Source: an uncultured archaeon (GTDB taxonomy: Archaea > Micrarchaeota > Micrarchaeia > Micrarchaeales > CABMGC01). From it: 26,818 nt of DNA. Both the position numbers and the translations under genes were made by a program. This document shows, in pieces, positions 1 to 8,088 of the stretch. The stretch spans positions 1 to 26,818 of the forward strand of contig CABMGC010000063.1 of the NCBI GenBank assembly GCA_902385515.1, given 5' to 3'. The notes under the pieces are model-generated. The model did not search any database. It was not told where the DNA came from and worked only from the letters and a program-made list of their open reading frames with translations. How positions within the stretch are numbered: position 1 is the first letter of the stretch; the number at the start of each line of letters is the position of its first letter.

Positions 1-70
1 GACCTATTCGTATACGACTCCTCCTGTCGTGCTGCCTGCGCCGCCTAGCTAGCGGGTAGGAATTGTGGAA

Positions 71-111
71 TGTGCACAAGCCAGTTTTGTGCGCCTGTCC
101 CAGGCGGGCAC
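71..111 (-). terminator. Inverted repeats downstream of the VirB4-like ATPase gene (possible 3' end structure)
   Basis: Just beyond the TGA of the ATPase gene lie two neighbouring inverted repeats. One pairs GCACAA with TTGTGC (about 74-92). The other pairs GCCTG (93-97) with CAGGC (101-105) and is extended by GTGC/GCAC. No U-tract follows, so termination is only a guess. I see no gene in positions 1-116. Confidence 0.25.
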
Positions 112-116
112 GCGCA

Positions 117-1622
117 TCAGGTCGCGTAGCTGAAGACCCTGGTTATTACCGAGTCTGCCAGGCCGAAACCTCTCATCAGCTCGACGATGGTGTCCTTGTT
201 CACCCTTTCGTTGAGCATGATCTGCATGAGGCCCCTTATGTCGAGCACCCTGTTCCTGTTGTCGAGCTCCTTGAAAACGTTCTCTATGGCAACCGAGTTT
301 ATGTTCGCCTGTATGAACTTGGAGTTCAGGTCTATCTTCTCAAGGTAGTACTCCTTCTGCACGTTCTGGTCCGTAAGCTCGGCCTGGTTCAGCACGTCTG
401 CGACCGTGATAGTGTAGACGTCCAGAGGAATCTCCCCGATTATCCTGTCTATAAGGAAGACTTCCGGGAACTGGACGGAGGTCTGGAATGACATGTCGAC
501 CGCGGCCTGCCCCACTCCAAACTTGCTTATCTCGTTTCGCATGAACTGGGAGAAGTTTAGCGAGCCCTGCAGGTAGTCCAGGAACTTCTCGAACTTTATC
601 CTGAGCATGACCGAGGTTCCGACATTAGAGAATATGGCCTCGTTTATGTCGGTCGGGTTCTGGGATGCGACTATGAGGCCGAACTGGTACTTCCTGCCCT
701 CCCTGATTATTGTAACTGCGTCGCTTCGCTCGTCGCTCGCCACCTTCCACGCCTCGTCGAGGACGATTAAGGCCTTTAGGCCCTTGGACGCGCTCCACCC
801 CTCCATTCTCATCCTCTCTTTCAGCGTCTGGAGCATGAACAGCGCCGCGAGCGCCCTGAAGCGCTCGTCGGGCAGCCCTGACAGGTCTATGTCGACAAGC
901 CCGGATGATATGAGCTTGCTCAGATCTAGCGTGCTCTTCCTGGCAAAGTAGTCCTCCCCCTCCCTTGCGAACTGCCTTAGCCGATAGACGGCGTTCTCGA
1001 GCTCCGCAGGGTATGCGTACGAGCCCTCCTGCAGCTTCTCCTCGAGCAGGCTTATGACGTTCTTAAGCGTCGGCGCCTCCTTGTCGGGCTTGGGCAGCTC
1101 CGCAGGGTCGAAGCCAAAATTGACGTAGGCCTGCTCTATGGCTTCGACGGTCAGCCTCCTCTGCTCGGGATAGTCGCTTATGTCGGTTAGTATCTCGAAA
1201 GAGTTTATTATCTGCTTTGACCTGTCAAGCGGCTTCATGCCTGAAAGGTCAAGGAGGTTTATGAAGTCGCCCTTTCCTAGAGAGACGGTTATCCCTCCGC
1301 TCTGCTGCACCCACGCCTTGTATTCCCCCGCCCAGTCGATTATTATCGCGTTGGTCTTCCAGACGTAGCTTGCCCTCGTGAGGAAGGTCTTTACGAAGAA
1401 GCTCTTTCCCGCTCCGGTGATTCCCACTACGGAGATGTGCGGATTGGTGAGGCTGGCGAACGTCCAGGTGAAAGGCACGCTGAACAGCTTGGTTATGCCG
1501 ATGAAGACCGAGTTGGACGGGTCGTTGAGCAAAAATTCCTGCGGAGGCTCCGGAGGCCTTGTGAACATGGTTCTCTTTGCCAGCTCGTTGCTCATTACGT
1601 TCTGAAATCGTACCAGGCTCAT
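117..1622 (-). CDS. VirB4/TrbE-type ATPase, C-terminal motor domain only
   Basis: This 501-residue protein looks like the C-terminal motor of a VirB4 ATPase, the cytoplasmic energiser of type IV secretion and conjugation-type machines. The sequence shows a Walker A at residues 67-74 (GITGAGKS), the family-typical approach to it (LTNPHISVVG), a Walker B at 284-290 (ALIVLDE), a REGRK segment at 307-311 and a QNP motif at 321-323. Bacterial VirB4 proteins are usually about 800 residues, and here the N-terminal half is missing. Two upstream genes appear to encode that half as separate membrane-anchored proteins. The ATG start sits about 23 bp after a TATA box, so this gene probably has its own leaderless promoter as well as operon read-through. 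A HerA-like or CedB-like ATPase is the main alternative. ATPase assignment is firm; the exact subfamily is less so. Confidence 0.85.
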   Translation of the reverse strand: MSLVRFQNVMSNELAKRTMFTRPPEPPQEFLLNDPSNSVFIGITKLFSVPFTWTFASLTNPHISVVGITGAGKSFFVKTFLTRASYVWKTNAIIIDWAGEYKAWVQQSGGITVSLGKGDFINLLDLSGMKPLDRSKQIINSFEILTDISDYPEQRRLTVEAIEQAYVNFGFDPAELPKPDKEAPTLKNVISLLEEKLQEGSYAYPAELENAVYRLRQFAREGEDYFARKSTLDLSKLISSGLVDIDLSGLPDERFRALAALFMLQTLKERMRMEGWSASKGLKALIVLDEAWKVASDERSDAVTIIREGRKYQFGLIVASQNPTDINEAIFSNVGTSVMLRIKFEKFLDYLQGSLNFSQFMRNEISKFGVGQAAVDMSFQTSVQFPEVFLIDRIIGEIPLDVYTITVADVLNQAELTDQNVQKEYYLEKIDLNSKFIQANINSVAIENVFKELDNRNRVLDIRGLMQIMLNERVNKDTIVELMRGFGLADSVITRVFSYAT

Positions 1623-1637
1623 GTTCTGAATCCTCTC

Positions 1638-1650
1638 TATAAATTTATAT
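1638..1650 (-). promoter_or_regulatory. TATA box for the VirB4-like ATPase gene
   Basis: Read on the minus strand, the short gap holds ATATAAATTTATAG. Its centre is about 23 bp before the ATG at 1622, which fits a leaderless archaeal promoter. It would give the ATPase a supply independent of the membrane-protein operon. Confidence 0.5.
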
Positions 1651-1658
1651 CCTATTCG

Positions 1659-2483
1659 TCAGCTCTGCGCGCTGAATATCTCCGACATCACGTCCTTGTC
1701 AGGCAGTGCGTAGTTGAACGTGAACAGGTGGTACACCTCCCTCCCGGTGATCCTGGTTATGTTAAGGTCGAGCGAGCCGAACAGCGTCTGCAGGTGGTTG
1801 AGCTGGTTGGTGAGCGTGTCCATCGCTTCCTTCTCGCTGACCCCTACGGCGGTAGACTCTATGTACATTATCTCGTCGACCGGCCTCTCGCCGCTCGAGA
1901 GCCGATCTATCCTCGCGTCAAGCACGCTTATCTTCTTCTGGAGGTCGTCTATAGTGAGCTGGCTGGGCGATGAGCTGCCCATCTCGTGCGACAGCTGGAA
2001 CTCCACTACGCCCCGCTTGCCCTCCAGCTCGTCCCTGAACTTCTGGATGTCTCCGGCGGCGCAGACGATGTTGAATCTGAACGGGAAGCCGGCGTTCATA
2101 ACTATCCTCTCCCATTTCTCTGGGGCTTCGGTGAGCTTCGAGACCTCTCCCTCGTCGACGCTCTCCGCCTCGAACACGTAGTTGTATATGTTGGCCGCAG
2201 AGTAGCCAGTCGCGTAGTAGATCCCGTTCACGTATTTTACGACGCAGTTGTTAGTCCTAGGTATGTAGTAGTTCTTTGCTGGAACCAGCTTTATTCCGAA
2301 AATGTTGGTTACGAGCGGGAACACGAGGAAGTCGGCGTAGTTTATCACGAATATCAGTATTATGGTCAGCACCGCGAACGCGATCGCAATCAGCGCGAAC
2401 GGGCCGTAGTAGGTCGCGCCGAAGATGACGATTAGCGCCACCGCGGAGGTTGAGGCAAGGTATATCATCGTTTTCTCGTCCAT
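1659..2483 (-). CDS. Membrane-anchored VirB4 N-terminal-domain-like protein, copy 2
   Basis: This 274-residue protein has two transmembrane helices (about residues 5-25 and 28-52), like the VirB3 hairpin, followed by a soluble domain. The soluble part keeps the general layout of VirB4 N-terminal domains: a GIYYATGY strand near 87-94, a hydrophobic strand FPFRFNIVCAA at 133-143, a helical middle, and a final amphipathic helix leading to a strand at 225-258 ending near FNYALP. It is a paralogue of its upstream neighbour, with the same layout and weak sequence similarity. It begins 9 bp after the TAG of that neighbour and in the same frame. It lies just before the ATPase gene, so it probably supplies the membrane-docking half of a split VirB4. 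Its family was assigned by layout, not by a strong motif. Confidence 0.6.
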   Translation of the reverse strand: MDEKTMIYLASTSAVALIVIFGATYYGPFALIAIAFAVLTIILIFVINYADFLVFPLVTNIFGIKLVPAKNYYIPRTNNCVVKYVNGIYYATGYSAANIYNYVFEAESVDEGEVSKLTEAPEKWERIVMNAGFPFRFNIVCAAGDIQKFRDELEGKRGVVEFQLSHEMGSSSPSQLTIDDLQKKISVLDARIDRLSSGERPVDEIMYIESTAVGVSEKEAMDTLTNQLNHLQTLFGSLDLNITRITGREVYHLFTFNYALPDKDVMSEIFSAQS

Positions 2484-2492
2484 GCTCTCCCT

Positions 2493-3323
2493 CTATATCT
2501 CCTTCGAGACAGTCCTCTCCCTCATTTGCTCGCTTATTGTGACTGCAGGTATCATGTAGTCTGGCTCTAGGAACTTCAGAAGTTCCTGCCCCTCTACGAC
2601 ATTCGCGCTTATGCCCAGCGTAGAGCTGGCCCCCGCGACTATCTCGTCAGCCTGCTGCAGCGCCATGTTTATCGCCTCCTCTTCGTTGCCGCCCGGCGCG
2701 GTCACCATTGCGAACGCTTCAAGGGAGTGCGATCTCGTCTTGTTTATGTTGTCGAAAAGGTTGTGCCACATCGTCACCTCCCCCCTGACCCTCTCGCTGT
2801 CGGCCTTCGAGACGCTCTTGTCTATGGTCATGTTTTGGTACTTCTCCTCCGCCTCGTTAAGCTTGCTCTTTATGTTCTCTATGTACGTGTCCTTGTCTAT
2901 TACGTAGAGCTGCGCGGTGAACCTGACCGGTTCCTTGGACAGCGTCAGGACCCTGCTAAACGACCTTGAAAAGTTCGACTTCTCCTCCTCAGTCATCTCG
3001 GTGGCGGACCTGTACGAGGGTATCTTCACAAAGGCGCTGGCGTAGATGTTCTGGCCGTTCCTGACGATTATCGCGTTTCCTGACGGCGCTACTGTGAACG
3101 CCTCGCTGTCGTTCAGCGTGACTATGCCGCCTCTCGCATGAAGGAACGGGGTGAAGAACTCGGCATAGTACTTCGTGGAAAAAGCGAGAAGGTCGCAGAC
3201 CAGCGCAAACATCACAAGCACGAAATTTATGACTGGCGAGAAGTTGAACAGGAGCGCGAACAGCACCGGCGCGGCGGCCAGTACCATAAGGATCATGAAC
3301 AGGAACCGCGAGGATGTCGCCAA
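2493..3323 (-). CDS. Membrane-anchored VirB4 N-terminal-domain-like protein, copy 1
   Basis: This 276-residue protein shares the architecture of the next gene: a two-helix membrane hairpin (about 7-27 and 31-50), then a cytoplasmic domain. In that domain NIYASAFVKIPSY (92-104) matches the early VirB4 'Y.a.l.i..y' strand. The later segments EPVRFTAQLYVI (131-142) and NMALQQADEIV to QELLKFLEP (219-254) match the alternating strand and helix seen near the end of VirB4 N-domains. The start is a TTG at 3323, just downstream of a TATA box; the first in-frame ATG (3296) would cut into helix 1. The stop is TAG. I infer a VirB3-VirB4N fusion working with the separate ATPase; an unrelated two-helix scaffold is possible. 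Confidence 0.58.
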   Translation of the reverse strand: MATSSRFLFMILMVLAAAPVLFALLFNFSPVINFVLVMFALVCDLLAFSTKYYAEFFTPFLHARGGIVTLNDSEAFTVAPSGNAIIVRNGQNIYASAFVKIPSYRSATEMTEEEKSNFSRSFSRVLTLSKEPVRFTAQLYVIDKDTYIENIKSKLNEAEEKYQNMTIDKSVSKADSERVRGEVTMWHNLFDNINKTRSHSLEAFAMVTAPGGNEEEAINMALQQADEIVAGASSTLGISANVVEGQELLKFLEPDYMIPAVTISEQMRERTVSKEI

Positions 3324-3334
3324 AAAACCACGAC

Positions 3335-3362
3335 TTATATTTGCAAGTTAGAGATATATACT
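3335..3362 (-). promoter_or_regulatory. Two TATA-like boxes before the VirB4N-like gene pair
   Basis: On the minus strand the 58-bp gap contains GTATATATC (about 3353-3362) and AAATATAAG (about 3335-3343). The first predicts a transcript start near 3331, a few bases before the TTG at 3323. The VirB4N/VirB4 trio may therefore be transcribed separately from the six VirB6-like genes. Confidence 0.45.
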
Positions 3363-3381
3363 CTTCGCATCCGCGGCGCCG

Positions 3382-4455
3382 TCATATCATGAGCTTGCCC
3401 GTCCTCCTCGATACTCCTCCTATGAAGTCCGCAATTACAGTCATCGATGTGTACGTGAGGACAAGTATGAGCGCAGGGTAGAAGAGCACGGACAGGAAAT
3501 AGCCGCCCATCACGCTCTGCAGTCCGGTCACGTCAGTTACGAGCGGCGAGGTGGGGCTGGCAGAGTTCGTTATGGCGCCGGTTCCCTGACCGTGGGCGGT
3601 GATGGCCGCGGCGGAAGCCTGGAGCGCCCCGATTGTGCTCGTGTTCGTGAAGTAGTACGCAACCGAGAACAGCAAGGGCATCACCAGGTAGAATGCTATC
3701 GCTATGGCTATGAGCATTCCGCCCATGCCCCTAAGGGGCAGTATGGCCCTGAAGATTATGCCAGGTATTAGGAAAACGGGTATCGCTATGTACATGAAGA
3801 ACAGTATCATGTAGAACTCGGCGGACAGGACCATCAGGCCTCCCAGCAGCATTCCGCTTATGGTCTGCGCGGGCGATATGATAAGTGGCGCTATTGTCTG
3901 CGACAAGGGGCTCAGTATGGCCGTCAGGCTGAACGCTTCGCCGGAAACCTCTACTGAAAGGTCCAGCGACGCGTAGAAGCTGGTTATCATGATCACGTTG
4001 TACAGGCTCTTTACCGCGCCCTGCGTGGCGTTGACAGTGTTGCTGATGTACGTAAGCGACGTATCGTAGGGATTTATAGGGCCTATCGTGAACGCGGGTA
4101 TGACCCCGAAAACCACCGCGGCGAGCGACAGGAATCCGACCGCGATCAGCGCAGTCGCTATCGCCTCGTACATCTCGCCCACCCCGAAGGTCCGTACCCT
4201 GTCGTTCTTGAAGACTATGCCTATCATGAATATCAGCGCGGCGATGAGGAATGCTAGAGTCGCGGTTATGAGCGCTATCGGCGCCCAATTCTGCCAGACC
4301 TGGGTGACTTGCTGGTTTATCTGGCTGCAGTACCACGGGGCGAGCACGTTTGCCGTGCCGCCCGTCGCACAGTGGGTCGTGCTCTGCGCCCAGCTGGCGT
4401 GCAGCAGGAGCGCTATGAAGAGCGCAAATACGGAAAGCACGACTCTTTTTTGCAA
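3382..4455 (-). CDS. VirB6/TrbL-like polytopic membrane protein, paralogue 6
   Basis: This 357-residue protein starts with a cleavable signal peptide (residues 1-24, ending SWAQ). It then has about six transmembrane segments near 58-80, 100-122, 180-200, 203-233, 244-268 and 316-340. It carries the motif shared by all six tandem proteins, here GIIFRAILPLRGMGGMLIA at 232-250 with a proline at 260, and ends in KLMI. The start is TTG at 4455, preceded by a GAGGT Shine-Dalgarno-like sequence five bases upstream; the stop of the previous gene is only 9 bp away. VirB6/TrbL is the inner-membrane channel part of type IV secretion, with similar topology but weak sequence conservation, so the assignment rests on topology and on the neighbouring ATPase. 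Confidence 0.6.
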   Translation of the reverse strand: MQKRVVLSVFALFIALLLHASWAQSTTHCATGGTANVLAPWYCSQINQQVTQVWQNWAPIALITATLAFLIAALIFMIGIVFKNDRVRTFGVGEMYEAIATALIAVGFLSLAAVVFGVIPAFTIGPINPYDTSLTYISNTVNATQGAVKSLYNVIMITSFYASLDLSVEVSGEAFSLTAILSPLSQTIAPLIISPAQTISGMLLGGLMVLSAEFYMILFFMYIAIPVFLIPGIIFRAILPLRGMGGMLIAIAIAFYLVMPLLFSVAYYFTNTSTIGALQASAAAITAHGQGTGAITNSASPTSPLVTDVTGLQSVMGGYFLSVLFYPALILVLTYTSMTVIADFIGGVSRRTGKLMI

Positions 4456-4464
4456 CGGATTACC

Positions 4465-5508
4465 TCATATGACATTGGTGAGCAGTTTCATAAAGTCGAC
4501 CTTCTCGCCGATGGCCTTGGAGAAGTCTATCACGAACACGTCGACTATCGCGAAATTGAGGAACGGGACGAACAGCAGCCCCGCGGCAGCCAGGCCGAAG
4601 TAGGTGAGCACTCCTGAGAGCCACTGCTGGAAAGCCGCGACCCCCATCGGTAGCACGGCGCCGCTGAAGAAGGGGACCATGCTTACAATTAGCGTCGTTA
4701 TGGCCAGGGACATTGTCGAAGTCACGAATATCCCTGCGTTGTAGTCCATGCCCACGTTGACGTAGCCGTACGTCATGCATACAAGGAGGGGATACACCAC
4801 GCCGAGCCCGGCCCCGAGGGCTATCATTGAACCTCCGAAGCTTCGCGTTATCACGAATATCCTAGCTATTAGGCCGATCGCCATGAACAGGGAGAACAGC
4901 AGCAGCGAGGCGCCGAGCAGGAGCAGCTGGACCTGCGACAGCACGTACGCGCTGTACATTATGTCTATGAGGTATCCGAGGAAGTTGTTGACGAAAGCGG
5001 GGATCGGCACGAGCGTGTCGTCGACCCCGATGCCCTGTATCAATGTCAGGTGCTCTATCAGCGCGGTCCCGTTGATTTTCAGGCTGGGCACGAACGTGGC
5101 GCTCAGCCCGGCATAGTACGTCATGAAGTTCAGCGTCAGTATGTTGTTGTTGAACTGGTGGAGGTTGCACATGGCCACCGAGAAAAGGTCTGTGGCGACG
5201 CTTGCGTCCTTGCAGGCGGTCGGCAGAAGCCCGACGGAACCGAACAGGCCTTTGAAGTCGAAGCCAAATAGGGTGACCGCCAGGGCGAAGAACAGGAGCA
5301 CCAGCACCACCGAAAGGAGGATCTCGTATATCTTGACTCGCGACCAGGCGCGCAAATCGCCGCGGCCCGCGAAAGTGCTGAGCATGTACATCATGGCAAG
5401 CACGCCTATTATCGCCAGGGCGGCGATCATGACTATGGGGAACCAGATAATGTACGGAGAGGTGACGAATTGCGTTACCGTTTGCAGCATTATGCCCTGG
5501 ATCATCAT
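4465..5508 (-). CDS. VirB6/TrbL-like polytopic membrane protein, paralogue 5
   Basis: This 347-residue membrane protein has about six helices (near 18-44, 62-84, 175-190, 195-218, 224-250 and one near the C-terminus). The shared motif is GLIARIFVITRSFGGSMIA at 212-230, with a proline at 240. It differs from its paralogues in lacking an obvious cleavable signal peptide; the N-terminus looks like a retained first helix. Its extracytoplasmic loop (about 95-160) has two cysteines (C99, C114) that could form a disulfide. The ATG overlaps the TGA of the gene before it (ATGA arrangement), which points to coupled translation. The C-terminus ends NVI, like the other paralogues that end in isoleucine. 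Confidence 0.6.
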   Translation of the reverse strand: MMIQGIMLQTVTQFVTSPYIIWFPIVMIAALAIIGVLAMMYMLSTFAGRGDLRAWSRVKIYEILLSVVLVLLFFALAVTLFGFDFKGLFGSVGLLPTACKDASVATDLFSVAMCNLHQFNNNILTLNFMTYYAGLSATFVPSLKINGTALIEHLTLIQGIGVDDTLVPIPAFVNNFLGYLIDIMYSAYVLSQVQLLLLGASLLLFSLFMAIGLIARIFVITRSFGGSMIALGAGLGVVYPLLVCMTYGYVNVGMDYNAGIFVTSTMSLAITTLIVSMVPFFSGAVLPMGVAAFQQWLSGVLTYFGLAAAGLLFVPFLNFAIVDVFVIDFSKAIGEKVDFMKLLTNVI

Positions 5509-6653
5509 ATCACCCTTTTGAGCAGCATGTTGGCGTGCGCGCCGCTGCTAAGCGAAGGAGCGCCCAGCAGGTCTCCGAGCGAGCCCATGAGGTCGAGCGC
5601 CACTACGAACGCGATCACCAAACCCAGGAACTGTATGGCCGTGTACGATACCGTTTGCGCAAAGCCGCTGATCTCGGCCAGCATCGCGTCCCCCGCCATG
5701 CCGCTAAGAGGCGCCGCGGCAAGCATCCCGTAGAGCGAAAAGCCCGCGGGCCCGCCTGTGCTCACGCCGAGCGCCGCGTAGACGTTCTGCATGTACAGCG
5801 AGAACGGGTACAGCAGCGCAGGGAATATTATGTAGAACGATATGAACAGCGCTATGAATGCGCCTCCTGCCGAGCGAGTCCACGGGAAAGACCTGAGCAG
5901 CACTCCGACGTAAAGGAACAGGGGGAAGATCGAGTATATGAGGTAGAGCATGAAGGTCACCCCGATCAGCAGGCCCACCATCGCGTCGAACATGCCCGCC
6001 TGCATGGCGATGAGGTTGGATATCGGCATCGTGCCCATGAACGGCTGGAACGAGACTCCGAACCAGCTGGGTGCCATGTTCACCTTGAAGGTCATGAGGG
6101 ATTTCAGCGTGAACGCTGTAAGGGACGTCGTGAGCAGGTTATCGAGAGCCACGTTGACGCCGTGGTCTATGTAGCTGCTGCATATCGCTATGTATATGTC
6201 GCGCGTCGACGTGATGGGAACCGGCGCTATCGTGGGCGCCGCGGACCCGGACGATATGGACTCTATGCCGACCAGGCCGAGGTTTGCCACGAAGGCTATC
6301 GCCCCTCCGGCGAACGCAACCCCCGAGAACACCAGGCATATGAGTATGACGTTGAAGACGCTCTCCGGCACCTCGGTGCGGGTGAAGGCCTTCAGCGATT
6401 CCATGTTGAGCGCGTATCCGAACGCGTAGACTATCCCAAGTGCGGAAAACACCATGAGGACTATGAGCAGCGCTATGCCGAGGAGGCCGGTGTAGGTGCC
6501 CGCGGCCGAAAACGACGTCGTCATCCCGTTGGTCAGGCCGTTGCTCGGGAACATGCCCGGGCAGAAGCTTGCGGGCAGGTTGAGTATGGAACTGGCGTTC
6601 GCGCTCGCGCCGATCACTAGGAAAACGAGCACTGCGAGCGCAAGGTTCCTCAT
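5505..6653 (-). CDS. VirB6/TrbL-like polytopic membrane protein, paralogue 4
   Basis: This 382-residue protein has a signal peptide (residues 1-20, ending ANA), then helices near 55-80, 100-125, 220-250, 262-285 and 340-360. The family motif is GVLLRSFPWTRSAGGAFIA at 250-268, with proline at 278. Before it, the segment YAFGYALNMESLKAFTRTEV (76-95) corresponds to a second shared element: an aromatic helix end, then a charged cytoplasmic stretch, then an acidic residue. The gene starts 7 bp after the TAG of the previous one and overlaps the next by 4 bp. It ends KRVI. It is part of one tandem array and is presumably a subunit of the same membrane complex. Function is inferred only. Confidence 0.6.
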   Translation of the reverse strand: MRNLALAVLVFLVIGASANASSILNLPASFCPGMFPSNGLTNGMTTSFSAAGTYTGLLGIALLIVLMVFSALGIVYAFGYALNMESLKAFTRTEVPESVFNVILICLVFSGVAFAGGAIAFVANLGLVGIESISSGSAAPTIAPVPITSTRDIYIAICSSYIDHGVNVALDNLLTTSLTAFTLKSLMTFKVNMAPSWFGVSFQPFMGTMPISNLIAMQAGMFDAMVGLLIGVTFMLYLIYSIFPLFLYVGVLLRSFPWTRSAGGAFIALFISFYIIFPALLYPFSLYMQNVYAALGVSTGGPAGFSLYGMLAAAPLSGMAGDAMLAEISGFAQTVSYTAIQFLGLVIAFVVALDLMGSLGDLLGAPSLSSGAHANMLLKRVI

Positions 6654-6660
6654 AAAATCA

Positions 6661-8088
6661 CTATATCAGCTTACTCAGCCCTAATATATCCGCGTCTCCG
6701 CCGAACAGCTTAGAGATGCTTGTCATGGTGGCCAGGGCGATCAGCACGTTCAGCAGCGGCAGCACCACGCCTGTGACGAAGACCACTCCGTACATGTTCG
6801 TAAGCGCCAGCGTGGCGTCAATCGCCTTGTCGGGGGAGCATCCGCCGAGGTCCAGCGGCGTGACCGGAAGCTTGCCCACGAGCCCAACTACGCTGTTGAT
6901 AAGCGCGGTGCCGAGCCCGACCCCAGGTATGAGGTAAGAGCCCGCGAACAGGCCCTCGCCCAGGAGTATGTTGGGCTGGCCCGTGAGAGGGTCCACCGGA
7001 GGCATGCAGGAGTACTGGTCTATCACCGCCCGCGCGTTGGGCAGTATGAAGAAGTTTATTCCGTTGCTGCCGTACACTATGGTGTTGCCGCTGGCAAGCT
7101 TTTCATAAAGCGGCATCATCGGAATGACGTTGCCCCCTATCGGCGTCAGGCTGGTGCTCGTGAAGGCCGAGTATTCTATTAGGTACATTATCGGGTACAG
7201 CAGCACGATGGTCAGGCCTATGGCCATGAGAAGCCCTCCGATTCTCCTTGTGAAGAAAGTGGATCTCAGCACTATGCCGACCGCAAGGAAGTACGGCCAC
7301 GCGAGAAGGAAGAGCGTAATGACTAGAAGCTGCACGAACATCAGATAGAAGGTCAGGCCCGCCTCCGCCTCGATGGGTGCGGTTATCGATGACAGCGCGC
7401 CGTAGCCGGCAAGCGGCTTGAAGGAAAATTCCACGTCTATCTCGGTCGGTGCGCCGGGTATCGCGCAATCCACCGGGGTGCAGATGCCCGAATGCGAAGT
7501 GAATTGCGAAAGATAGCCGATCCAGCCCTCGAATATGTACATTGAATTAAGGTTGTCCGCGGCCTGGTTGGTCACGTTCGCAAGGACCACATAGGTTGCG
7601 AATAGGCCGTAGTCCAGGCGCTGGGTCGCGCTGGCGCCACCTCCCGAAATGGCGCTTATCTGGCCGCATATGGTGTTCGTGGGAGTAGGCACACCGCTGA
7701 CCGCCGCGTTGCTGTTGAGCATCGTTATGCTCGAGCTCGCCAGCTGGCCGCACACGGTGCTCATGCTGCTGGGCGACAGGAGCGACACCAGCGAGAAAGT
7801 CCCGGAGCCGGCGAACGCCAGTATGCACACGATCAGTACCGTAACTATGGCCGTGCCTATCGCCTGCGCGAGCTCGTTCAGGGCGTTGGACTTTATCCTG
7901 TTGCTGTTGAGTATCACGCCCGCCAGGTAATAGGCAGCCGTAATCGTCACGCTCAGAGTCACGGCTATGAATATTATCGGCAGCCAGTCGTTAAGCACCG
8001 AGCTCTCCGTTATGAACGAGGCCTGCGCGGCGGCTATAGGGGTGAGCGCCGCGAGCGCAAGCATTGCGAGGAGCATGGCGTTTCTCAT
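6661..8088 (-). CDS. VirB6/TrbL-like polytopic membrane protein, paralogue 3 (largest)
   Basis: At 475 residues this is the longest of the six. A signal peptide (1-22, ending AAAQ) is followed by helices near 35-60, 75-95, 245-270, 280-305 and 430-460. A large extracytoplasmic loop (about 100-240) contains five cysteines (C113, C141, C203, C208 and others nearby), and a second long loop follows the motif. The motif reads GIVLRSTFFTRRIGGLLMA at 271-289, with proline at 299. The stop is a tandem TAG TGA, and the tail is SKLI. The ATG directly follows the TGA of the previous gene. The enlarged loops suggest that this paralogue presents the most material outside the cell. Confidence 0.6.
   Translation of the reverse strand: MRNAMLLAMLALAALTPIAAAQASFITESSVLNDWLPIIFIAVTLSVTITAAYYLAGVILNSNRIKSNALNELAQAIGTAIVTVLIVCILAFAGSGTFSLVSLLSPSSMSTVCGQLASSSITMLNSNAAVSGVPTPTNTICGQISAISGGGASATQRLDYGLFATYVVLANVTNQAADNLNSMYIFEGWIGYLSQFTSHSGICTPVDCAIPGAPTEIDVEFSFKPLAGYGALSSITAPIEAEAGLTFYLMFVQLLVITLFLLAWPYFLAVGIVLRSTFFTRRIGGLLMAIGLTIVLLYPIMYLIEYSAFTSTSLTPIGGNVIPMMPLYEKLASGNTIVYGSNGINFFILPNARAVIDQYSCMPPVDPLTGQPNILLGEGLFAGSYLIPGVGLGTALINSVVGLVGKLPVTPLDLGGCSPDKAIDATLALTNMYGVVFVTGVVLPLLNVLIALATMTSISKLFGGDADILGLSKLI

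Noticed and set aside
5535..6620. Long plus-strand ORF of 361 residues opposite VirB6-like paralogue 4
   Set aside because: Its translation is an Arg/Glu/His/Tyr-rich string with no domain. It lies wholly antisense to a gene with a signal peptide, helices and the family motif. Long antisense frames are expected at this G/C content.
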